The notes beneath the pieces are model-generated. The model was not told where the DNA came from, made no database searches, and saw only the letters and a list, made by a program, of their open reading frames with translations. From Lewinellaceae bacterium (GTDB taxonomy: Bacteria; Bacteroidota; Bacteroidia; Chitinophagales; Saprospiraceae): 64,000 nucleotides of DNA. Shown piece after piece: positions 44,717-52,765 of the stretch. The translations under genes were made by a program, and so were the position numbers. The stretch spans positions 3,272,501 through 3,336,500 of the forward strand of contig JACJYK010000001.1 in assembly GCA_020636135.1 (NCBI GenBank), given 5' to 3'. The stretch's first letter is position 1. Each line of letters begins with the position of its first letter.

Positions 44717-44790
44717 TGACCCTTAGCTCAACTGGATAGAGAACCCGGCACTTTACCGGGGAGATGGAGGTTCGAATCCTTCAGGGTCAA
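44717..44790 (+). tRNA. tRNA-like gene with abnormal anticodon loop (possible pseudogene)
   Basis: The sequence folds as a tRNA: acceptor TGACCCT/AGGGTCA (7 bp), T8 A9, D-arm with GCTC, anticodon stem CCCGG/CCGGG, variable GAGAT, T-arm GGAGG-TTCGAAT-CCTTC, discriminator A at 44790. The best anticodon loop is CACTTTA, with A at position 33 where U is nearly universal, and T at 37. The formal anticodon would be CTT (Lys). The D-stem also has a G10-A25 mismatch. The body resembles arginine tRNAs with TAGCTCAACTGGATAGAG. It may be a decayed or divergent tRNA; no CCA is encoded. Confidence 0.6.
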
Positions 44791-44923
44791 CAAAAAATCG
44801 CCAAAACATGGCAAACCCAAAATTTTACTCCAAAAAGCTGAGTAAAAAGCATAGCCTAACCACCGACTTTAAGCCAAAATGAAAGTTTGCAATAATTAAG
44901 TATTTTAGCCAAAACCGCTGGCT

Positions 44924-47866
44924 ATGAAATACGCAGGCATCTGCATTGGGATAATGGTTTACTGTTGTTTTACGGTTGCCAATGGTCAAACCGTTTTAGG
45001 TGCTGTACGCCCCAATACCAATCCGGCATTGCCTGAGTCCTATCAATTTTCCGAATATGTATTCCCTGAACCGGATGATCAGGGAACCTGCTTGGGCATA
45101 GGAAACGCTTCCGCATCGTTGAAAGGCATTTTTTTTGCCCAAACGCAGCGGTTATCCATTGACCATCCATTTTATTTTTTAATCGGATATCGGCCCGCTT
45201 TGTTTCAGGTGGCTGTTACCGGTATAGGGCAGGCACCTGATGTCCAGGTGGAAGGATTTATGAATGGGAATTCACTGGGTGTAAAATGTCTGAAAGGACC
45301 TGCGGAATTACCATCATCCATTGACCTGAGCGTACCAAATTTTGACGATTATTTTTCCGTGACACTACCCAAAGATTGGATCCAGTCAGGATTAAGTCTG
45401 AAACTGCATATTGACGGGCAAACCAGAATAATTACCCCAGATGAACTTAAAATTGGGCCCTATACGGAGCTCAACCTGGTTCTCTTCGAAATGGACCTGC
45501 TGGATTACAATACGGAGCCGCCGCACTTTGCACAAATCCCGAACCTACTTGCTGAAATGGCCTCAGTATTTCCAGCCAGTGTCGTGCGCTTTGGTAAATT
45601 TCCACAGCGCCTGGTTATGCCCGAAGTAATTGCCAACAATGACTCCGAGCAACTGGTCCGGTTAAAGTCCCGGGGCGAAATGCAAGCCAATAACATCAAC
45701 AGCGACGGGTCCATCAATTCCATTGCCACCCTGTTTATGCAGAACCTGCACCGCAGCACGCAGGATTATCTGTCAACTTTCTATTTCGGAAACACACTCA
45801 ACCTTTCCCCGGGCGGATGGGGAGGTGGCAAGTCCTTTGTAGGTTTTGATTATGACGATGTATTTGTACATGAATTGGGACATGCCTTCAGTCTTCAGCA
45901 TTGGGGAGATTACTACCACAAAGAAAATCCGTCCGAATGGGAATACGTCTATCCCTACGGGGGTGACACGGGCAATGGTGGGGGCCGGGGCGAGTCCTGG
46001 AGCTTTCTGCAGCATTTGTATGAATTCATTGACCCCATCTGCCACTATGATGCACGCGGTCAGGCAGGTCTTGAGGCATCGGATGCCATGCAACGAAATA
46101 ACCACTGCCTGCAAGCCCGCAGCTATGGCCCGGGACCTTGGGAAGGGTTTGGTGATTTTTCAGAACTGGCTATGCAGCGCTATATGATCGGAAGTATGGA
46201 ACTATACACGGGTGAAGTTAATTACCGTGGAAGTGCCGAGCCATTTCAGTTCTACAGGCAGCAGGGATTTCCGTTGGCAAAAATCGAAAATGGACAGCGG
46301 GTCTATCAGCGGGACCCGGCGCAGCCGCAGGATGCAACGTACGAAGAACAGATGCAGGTGTTGGGTCAGGAAAAGCTGAATACTTCTGTCTACCTGGTTT
46401 ATGGTACCGCCCATGAGACGCAGCCTCAAGCAAACATTATTTATAAGCCGATCAAATTCACCGGAACTTTGCCGCCAATCATCGATCCTACCGATCCTGC
46501 AACTTTTAGCCGGATGCAATCGGAATGGAGGCCATTTTTCGAACAGTCAAAAGACATTACTCTGAAAATGACCTATGCAGACGGCAGCACTTTAATTATG
46601 GTCGATCCTTACCAGTCCTACATCAGGACTGCTGATTATAATTGGGGGTATCACATCTGGCGTAATGATTTATGCAACTTTGGATTGGTGGTGCCAGGTG
46701 ACAAAGAACTGGTCAAAGTTGAACTATACAACCGTCCTTTGGTATCCAGGGATCAAAGTGACCATACCACTGGCAATATCAACGACCTCAGCCAAAACAT
46801 TACCGCTCAGCATTTTATGGAAGGCGCAACGCTGCAGGCTGTCTATCCAGGCGTGCGGCCCCTTGGCGCCAATGCGATCGGTAACCGCGTTTGGAATGAT
46901 CTCAACCGCAATGGAGTGGATGATTTTGGGGAGCCAGGGATTCCGGGAGTCAGCTTACTGCTTTGGGCGGACTCGGATGGCGATGATATTCCAGACTCCA
47001 ATGGGTTCAGAGGAGTCGTAAAAACGGATTCCAGTGGCTTTTATCGCTTCAGTGGTTTAGAGCCAGGTAAATACTTGGTATTTGTATGGTTTCTCGAAAA
47101 TTGGGACGAAGGCCAGCCGCTTCATGGCATGGTCAGCACCAGTGTCGTTTTGGACCCAAACACAGATATTGATAAAGACAACAATGGCCGTCCGGGCATT
47201 CAGTTTGCAGGATTGGGAGAAATGGATTTCGCCTCCGGTATTATTGACTTGTCTGAAGATGGAGAACCTCTGGATGATGATGATGTAGTTTCGGATTGGT
47301 TTGACTACAATCCTTCCGGGAATATGTCTGTGGATTTTGGATTTTATATTCCGGGCGGATGTCCGGTTATCAATGCCAATTTATTGGGGCCCGATACCTT
47401 GTGTATGGATGACGAAGGCACCTTACAGGCTGAAGCGGCAAGCGGCACAGCTCCTTTCAGCTACTTGTGGGATGACGGATCCACCGGTCTGCAAAGGGCA
47501 AATATTGGCCCGGGAACGTATCAGGTAACACTTACCGACGCCAACGGCTGCTCGGGAGTAATCCATAAGGTTGTAGAATCAAAGTCACAGGCAAACTGCC
47601 TGACTACCGCTGTCGAAGGTCTTACTTCTCAACCAGTCAAGATCTTTCCGAATCCATTTATGGATCAGGTCCGGATCCTGTCAGAAGCTAGACAACAATC
47701 TTTGGTGACCGTATATTCGATTTATGGCGTTAAGGTTCATACTGCGTGGGTCAACGGGACGCATAATACGGTGGACCTAAGTGCTCTTCCAGCCGGGATA
47801 TATCTAATTCTGGTAAATGATAATGTGGGCGGAGTGCTGGCAAGGGAGAGGATAATCAAGTTGTAG
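44924..47866 (+). CDS. Large T9SS-secreted zinc metalloprotease-like protein
   Basis: A 980-residue surface or secreted protein. A signal peptide (about 1-22, ending NGQT) is followed by a beta-rich N-terminal part and a zincin-like domain with HELGHxxxxxH: His316, Glu317, His320 and His326 (spacing of metzincins, with Ser in place of the usual Gly; M66-like families are similar). After it come a SdrD-type Cna_B repeat (about 650-800, NAIGNRVWNDLNRNGVDDFG), a SprB-like repeat (GTAPFSYLWDDGSTG) and a type A T9SS sorting domain at the end (KIFPNPFMDQV ... RERIIKL). It probably digests host or environmental protein or mucin; the substrate is unknown. Confidence 0.85.
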   Translation: MKYAGICIGIMVYCCFTVANGQTVLGAVRPNTNPALPESYQFSEYVFPEPDDQGTCLGIGNASASLKGIFFAQTQRLSIDHPFYFLIGYRPALFQVAVTGIGQAPDVQVEGFMNGNSLGVKCLKGPAELPSSIDLSVPNFDDYFSVTLPKDWIQSGLSLKLHIDGQTRIITPDELKIGPYTELNLVLFEMDLLDYNTEPPHFAQIPNLLAEMASVFPASVVRFGKFPQRLVMPEVIANNDSEQLVRLKSRGEMQANNINSDGSINSIATLFMQNLHRSTQDYLSTFYFGNTLNLSPGGWGGGKSFVGFDYDDVFVHELGHAFSLQHWGDYYHKENPSEWEYVYPYGGDTGNGGGRGESWSFLQHLYEFIDPICHYDARGQAGLEASDAMQRNNHCLQARSYGPGPWEGFGDFSELAMQRYMIGSMELYTGEVNYRGSAEPFQFYRQQGFPLAKIENGQRVYQRDPAQPQDATYEEQMQVLGQEKLNTSVYLVYGTAHETQPQANIIYKPIKFTGTLPPIIDPTDPATFSRMQSEWRPFFEQSKDITLKMTYADGSTLIMVDPYQSYIRTADYNWGYHIWRNDLCNFGLVVPGDKELVKVELYNRPLVSRDQSDHTTGNINDLSQNITAQHFMEGATLQAVYPGVRPLGANAIGNRVWNDLNRNGVDDFGEPGIPGVSLLLWADSDGDDIPDSNGFRGVVKTDSSGFYRFSGLEPGKYLVFVWFLENWDEGQPLHGMVSTSVVLDPNTDIDKDNNGRPGIQFAGLGEMDFASGIIDLSEDGEPLDDDDVVSDWFDYNPSGNMSVDFGFYIPGGCPVINANLLGPDTLCMDDEGTLQAEAASGTAPFSYLWDDGSTGLQRANIGPGTYQVTLTDANGCSGVIHKVVESKSQANCLTTAVEGLTSQPVKIFPNPFMDQVRILSEARQQSLVTVYSIYGVKVHTAWVNGTHNTVDLSALPAGIYLILVNDNVGGVLARERIIKL

Positions 47867-47979
47867 CAACTTTAACAGGCGTACGCTTGTTATGGAATTT
47901 ATGGTGCATATTTTCGACTAAAATGGAGCACTTAACGTTCATTTTAAGGACAAACAGTGTGTCAAATATCCGGTACTTC

Positions 47980-48672
47980 ATGTTAATACTTCCATACAAA
48001 TGGGTTCACTTCCTGTGTTTTTTATGGTTAGGAATTATCCCTCCTTCCGTGCTGACGGCACAAGAATTGCAATTGCACTTTACCCCTGCATCCGAAAACC
48101 ATGATGCCCCATTGGTGTTTTTCTTATCAGGCGACGGCGGATGGGTCCACTTCTGTCAACCTTTTTCAGATAAAATGGCCGAGCTGAAAATGCCTGTGAT
48201 CGGACTTGACTCCCGGAAATATTTTTGGAATCATGTCCAGCCGGAAAAAGCCGCACAGGATTTGGCGCCTGTCATGCGGGAATATCTGCAAAAGTGGAAT
48301 CGTAAATCCATCCTTTTCGTTGGATTTTCTTTTGGAGCAGATGTTGTACCGTTTATTTATTCCTATTTGCCCACCGACCTGCGGGAGAAAATAAAATTAG
48401 TCGTATTAATGTCTCCTGCAAAAACCACGGATTTTCAGGTACACTACATTGACATGATGGGCATGGGCCCTGACAACTATGCAAACGATGTGGTAAAGGC
48501 TATGGATGCCATTCGCAAAGTACCCGTATTATGCATCTACGGTGATGAAGAAAAGCCAATATTTCCTCCGGACTTCATTCATCCGAATATAAAAGTTGAA
48601 ACCGTAAATGGCTCGCATCATTATAAAGATGGTGATGGCGTATCCCAATTGATCATTGATGCCATGCGATGA
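47980..48672 (+). CDS. AcvB/VirJ-family lipid hydrolase
   Basis: A 230-residue exported alpha/beta hydrolase, counted from the ATG at 47980, which gives a clean signal peptide (ending VLTAQ); a TTG at 47887 would add 31 residues. Landmarks of the AcvB/VirJ family are GDGGW (51-55) and the nucleophile Ser117 in GFSFGADVVP, with a late His in NGSHHYKDGDG. In Agrobacterium AcvB hydrolyses lysyl-phosphatidylglycerol in the periplasm and is encoded with the MprF homologue LpiA. MprF is encoded 3.4 kb away here. Function is inferred from that family. Confidence 0.82.
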   Translation: MLILPYKWVHFLCFLWLGIIPPSVLTAQELQLHFTPASENHDAPLVFFLSGDGGWVHFCQPFSDKMAELKMPVIGLDSRKYFWNHVQPEKAAQDLAPVMREYLQKWNRKSILFVGFSFGADVVPFIYSYLPTDLREKIKLVVLMSPAKTTDFQVHYIDMMGMGPDNYANDVVKAMDAIRKVPVLCIYGDEEKPIFPPDFIHPNIKVETVNGSHHYKDGDGVSQLIIDAMR

Positions 48673-48710
48673 TGCTGGTTGCCATTTACAAATATCCGGC
48701 GAACGACCTT

Positions 48711-50663
48711 TTAAACCGTAGGCCTGCTGTATTTCCTGATGTCTATGGTTACCTGTGTTCCCTGATTGCCGGAAATGGACATTTTTCCTTTTAATTGCCT
48801 GGTAAATATTTTAACCAGCCGGTAGCCGAATGATTGACCGAGGTTTTCCTCACTTCCCGCAGGCATACCCACACCATCATCTTTAATGATCAGAAGAAGT
48901 GCATTATCCGCTTCCGTCAGATCAACCCGGATGGTTCCCTTCCGGTGATCCGGAAACGCATATTTCAGACTATTACTGACCAACTCGTTGACGATCAGAC
49001 CAATAGGCACGACGGTATCCACATCGAGATTAAGTGGATCGATATTCAATTCCAGCTTGACCTGGTCCTTGTGGATATTGTAAGAGTCAAATAAATTACG
49101 GATCAGTTTTATAAAATAATCACGGACCGACACGCCGGTCAGATTGTGATCCTGATATAGATTCTGGTGGATCAGCGCCATGGATTGTACGCGGTCCTGC
49201 CCTTCCCGCAATGCACTCAGGGCAATATTATCATCGACATGTTCCGACTGGAGTGCCAGTAGTGACGATATAACCTGCAAATTATTTTTTACGCGGTGGT
49301 GGATCTCGCGGAGAAGTACTTCCTTTTCATGCAATGCCTTTGAGATCTGCTTGTTTTGCCATTTTGTCTTCTGAAAAAGTCGGTAGACAACTGTCAGTAG
49401 TCCTCCCACCAAAATAAATCCGGCAAGCAAGCCAATGGTCCGGTTTTTTGATGCCCGCAGGTTTGCTGCCGTCAACTGATTTTCGGCATTTAATAATTCT
49501 ATCTGGTTTTCTTTCTTCTCCGTTTCGTATTTGGTATTGATTTCCAATAATTGCTTACTGACTTCGGAACGCTGAAGACTATCGTGTAATTTTAAATGCA
49601 ATTGAATGGCATCATTCGCCTCTTTTAAACGGTTTTGCTCCAGATAAATGTGAAACAATTGATATTGAATTCTTTCCTGAACCTGGATCAAGCCATCCGC
49701 ATTTTCGCACATTTTTTGCGCATCCTGCAACCGGCGGGCAGATTCATTCAGGCGGCCCAATTCCCGTAAGCTATTACTGATCCCAATCAACATTGTTGCC
49801 TGCTCCTCCGGACCTGTCTTCCCTTTCATCAACTCATACGCCCTTTGGGTATAGTTGAGTGCTTGAGCATGGTCATTTTGCTGGGTATAACAATTTCCCA
49901 AATTCCCATAAATGAACGCTAATAAATTATCGGGATTCGAAACATTTTCGGAAAACTCCAGGGCCTTTTGAAATTGATCGATGGCTTCCGGATATTTTTT
50001 TTGACGGCTATAGACGTTGGCAATATTGAGCATGCACGTTGCCATGTTTTCATAGTGATTCGACTTGGCATAGGTATCATATGCCTGCTGGTAATAGGTG
50101 ATAGCCTGGTCATAGAGTCCAATATTTTTATAGATCACTCCTAATGCAATCTGCGTACCAGCCACTGAGTTTTCATCACTTCTGGCCTCATCCAACTGCA
50201 AAGATTTCTGGAAAAATTCAATGGCGTTATCCTGGTTACCTTCCAGGCGGGCCATATTGCCCAGTTTAAAATAAGTTGCGGAAACAATCTGGGTATCCGT
50301 AATTGTGACCGATTGTGCATCCAATACATTTTGAAAATAAATCCGTGCGGAATCAAAATTTCGCAACCGCTCGAAATAGAATCCTCGCAAAAACTGAATG
50401 TGGTTGGACCATTTAGAATCCGATGCAAAAGCTGGAATGGTGGCAGCCTGATCAAGATATTCTAAAAATTTAGGCAAGTCATTTATATGAAGCCGTGTCA
50501 ATTGCAAGAGTATATCGCCTCTGTTTACAGGATCTGTTTCGGATTCCAAAACAACCAACAAGGAATCAATAGTAGGTGTTTGCGCATATGTGGAGATGCC
50601 AAAGAACAACAATAAATAATAAATGATCAAAGGCCTTCCGGTTCGCTTTGTTCGTTTTAGCAT
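48711..50663 (-). CDS. TPR-containing HisKA_2 histidine kinase
   Basis: A 650-residue membrane sensor kinase. A signal peptide (about 1-27) and at least five TPR repeats (about 40-370) form the periplasmic part. A coiled coil and a membrane helix (GLLAGFILVGGLLTVV) lead to a HisKA_2-type phosphoacceptor domain with the His in REIHHRVKNNLQV and an ATPase domain at the end (VNELVSNSLKYAFPD ... GVGMPAG). The gene lies alone, with no response regulator in the window. The signal is unknown. Confidence 0.88.
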   Translation of the reverse strand: MLKRTKRTGRPLIIYYLLLFFGISTYAQTPTIDSLLVVLESETDPVNRGDILLQLTRLHINDLPKFLEYLDQAATIPAFASDSKWSNHIQFLRGFYFERLRNFDSARIYFQNVLDAQSVTITDTQIVSATYFKLGNMARLEGNQDNAIEFFQKSLQLDEARSDENSVAGTQIALGVIYKNIGLYDQAITYYQQAYDTYAKSNHYENMATCMLNIANVYSRQKKYPEAIDQFQKALEFSENVSNPDNLLAFIYGNLGNCYTQQNDHAQALNYTQRAYELMKGKTGPEEQATMLIGISNSLRELGRLNESARRLQDAQKMCENADGLIQVQERIQYQLFHIYLEQNRLKEANDAIQLHLKLHDSLQRSEVSKQLLEINTKYETEKKENQIELLNAENQLTAANLRASKNRTIGLLAGFILVGGLLTVVYRLFQKTKWQNKQISKALHEKEVLLREIHHRVKNNLQVISSLLALQSEHVDDNIALSALREGQDRVQSMALIHQNLYQDHNLTGVSVRDYFIKLIRNLFDSYNIHKDQVKLELNIDPLNLDVDTVVPIGLIVNELVSNSLKYAFPDHRKGTIRVDLTEADNALLLIIKDDGVGMPAGSEENLGQSFGYRLVKIFTRQLKGKMSISGNQGTQVTIDIRKYSRPTV

Positions 50664-50769
50664 ACAGTATCATGTTGGTTCTATACTTTAATGATACGAT
50701 TTATTCCTATTTTAACGAGTATAGGAGGAATTAAGAATTCATCAATATTCTTTTAAAAATGATCCGATC

Positions 50770-51657
50770 ATGCACTACCGGATAAGAATACTGCATCACG
50801 CCATACCCCTGCTGACAGGACTATACGCTTGCTTATTTTTTCTTCCAAAGGGTAGCGGCCAACCGACCAGGCTTTCTGAATTACCGCAAGATTTAGATTC
50901 TCTTCAGCTGGTCTGGTCGGATGAATTTGAGGGGACCGGTCCACCCGACACCAATTTCTGGAATTTCGAACATGGATTTGTGCGCAATGAAGAAGATCAA
51001 TGGTACCAGGAAGCGAATGCCTGGATGGAAGACGGACTGCTGATCCTAGAAGCCAGGAGAGAAGATAAAGTCAACCCTTTCTTCCAGGCTTCAGGCAAAG
51101 ACTGGCGTCAAACCCGGCCCCGCATCGCCTATACTTCTTCCAGTATCAACACCAGAGGGAAACAGGAATGGCGCTACGGGCGATTTGAAATGCGCGCCCG
51201 GATCGATATTCGTTCAGGGTTCTGGCCGGCCTGGTGGACGCTGGGAAGCCATGGACGCTGGCCGGCTAATGGAGAAATCGATATCATGGAATTTTACCGT
51301 GGTCTCCTGCTAGCCAATGTGGCTTGTCAGGGCGCGAATGGTAAAACGGAATGGCACGACACCCGGCACAACATAGATGATTTCGGAGGAGCGGCGTGGG
51401 CTGCACAATTCCATACCTGGACCATGGACTGGAGCGCGACGTTTATCCGGCTGTATGTGGATGATCAGCTTTTAAATGAGGTTCTTCTGGATGACGTAAA
51501 CAACAAGGACGGCTCGGATAATCCTTTCCGGCAGCCACATTACATGCTACTGGACTTTGCCCTGGGTGGAACAAATGGCGGGGCTATCGATGATGCACTC
51601 TTCCCTGCCCGGTTTGTGGTTGATTATGTACGGGTATATCAGGAAAAGGAGAATTAA
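50770..51657 (+). CDS. GH16 endo-glucanase/laminarinase-like enzyme
   Basis: A 295-residue secreted beta-glucanase. A signal peptide (about 1-31) precedes the GH16 jelly-roll. The catalytic motif is Glu169, Asp171 and Glu174 in GEIDIMEF, and WYQEANAWMEDG and GFWPAWWTLGS are typical. GH16 enzymes cut beta-1,3(1,4)-glucans, agars or carrageenans; the exact linkage is open. An AGGAGGAA stretch lies about 40 bases upstream. It stands opposite the kinase gene that starts at 50663. Confidence 0.9.
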   Translation: MHYRIRILHHAIPLLTGLYACLFFLPKGSGQPTRLSELPQDLDSLQLVWSDEFEGTGPPDTNFWNFEHGFVRNEEDQWYQEANAWMEDGLLILEARREDKVNPFFQASGKDWRQTRPRIAYTSSSINTRGKQEWRYGRFEMRARIDIRSGFWPAWWTLGSHGRWPANGEIDIMEFYRGLLLANVACQGANGKTEWHDTRHNIDDFGGAAWAAQFHTWTMDWSATFIRLYVDDQLLNEVLLDDVNNKDGSDNPFRQPHYMLLDFALGGTNGGAIDDALFPARFVVDYVRVYQEKEN

Positions 51658-51676
51658 TTCTTACGGGAGACTTTGA

Positions 51677-52399
51677 TCAGTCATCTTCCCGGTTGGCTAC
51701 ACGGGAACTGTAGGCATGGACTGCTGCAGCCAGTTGGTCCATGGTCTTTACTGGCCCGACCGATATGCCCAGATTGATAATCCAGGCAGGAATGCTCCCC
51801 CCCGGATCGGTACGCACGCGATAGTCAATGGAAACCCTGCCTGTACCAGCTGGCTTTACGGTCCAGTAGGACTCAAAATTACGTACCCGCACCATCCCTT
51901 CTCGGTCAGGTAAATATGCCGGCGCAGCCAGCGAATGCGCACGATAGATACCAGTAGCCGGATCTATCTGATGTCTGGACCGGATGATCAGATCCCGGTC
52001 CGAGGCCGGAAAGGGCATGTCGGTCTGTACATAGTAATAAAATTCCTGACCGGAGATGGTCGTAATCCGTTCCGGTTCTTCACATTTGTAAACCCAGTGG
52101 CTGTATCCTTCCACATCATCCAGGACCTCCATCACACCGGCAACGGTGCCGGTCATCTCGAAATCAATACGCAGTTCCTTGATAGAAGATGAGGGTGTTA
52201 ACCGGGTATAAACCATCATATCTTTGTCTGAGGTTACCATGCTCCAACCTTCATCAGATAATAAGTCCTGGGTTACCCCCCGGGACAAAGTGACAACTAA
52301 TACAATAACCAGGATTAGAAAGCGGCTGGATAAGATTCGATCAATGGAAACGGTCAATGCAATTTTGTTTATAGAGTGTTGTGCTTGTCGAGGATTCAA
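51677..52399 (-). CDS. START-domain (SRPBCC) lipid-binding protein
   Basis: A 240-residue exported protein; the hydrophobic segment around residues 29-43 is a signal or anchor. The core (WSMVTSDKDMMVYTRLTPSSSIKELRID to the C-terminal helix) is a START-like domain of the SRPBCC superfamily, which binds lipids or hydrophobic compounds. It converges with the GH16 gene (stop codons 19 bases apart) and does not clearly belong to an operon. No specific role can be stated. Confidence 0.78.
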   Translation of the reverse strand: MNPRQAQHSINKIALTVSIDRILSSRFLILVIVLVVTLSRGVTQDLLSDEGWSMVTSDKDMMVYTRLTPSSSIKELRIDFEMTGTVAGVMEVLDDVEGYSHWVYKCEEPERITTISGQEFYYYVQTDMPFPASDRDLIIRSRHQIDPATGIYRAHSLAAPAYLPDREGMVRVRNFESYWTVKPAGTGRVSIDYRVRTDPGGSIPAWIINLGISVGPVKTMDQLAAAVHAYSSRVANREDD

Positions 52400-52765
52400 A
52401 ATTCATGCTAAAGATATAATCAGGTTTCCGCAAGCGACGCTATTAGAACTGAATATGGTCTCCAGTGTTGCGGCATTGTTGTTAAATTTTCCAATGACTT
52501 ATGACCCATTGCTTTCCATAATCATTTTTTAACATATATAGTAATTTGATATTAAATCACTCTGCAAGAAAATCGTGGTAATTCCTTCCGATGTTAATTT
52601 TTCGGCATACCTGGTGTACTGCATTTCCTGGTACAACTGAAGTGACCTATTACCGGGCCCTTTACCAAACCATACAGAGCATAAGGGCTTGCGTAACCAA
52701 TATGGATCCTGATATTTCCGGGTGTTTCCAGCCAGCAATCGGACTGCATTGATCTCAACCGGGAT
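52400..52765. other. Gene-free stretch of 366 bases
   Basis: Between the START gene and the GH3 gene on the minus strand. It is rather AT-rich around 52500-52560 and contains no hairpin followed by a T-run that I can identify. A minus-strand open frame (52529-52738, 69 codons) has no recognisable motif, signal peptide or ribosome site and is probably chance. Confidence 0.4.

Noticed and set aside
44717..44790. Reading the odd tRNA as a UAA suppressor
   Set aside because: It needs a shifted loop that would break the anticodon stem; the best fold gives CTT with A33.
52529..52738. Minus-strand frame of 69 codons between START and GH3 genes
   Set aside because: No motif, signal or ribosome site; the size is expected by chance.
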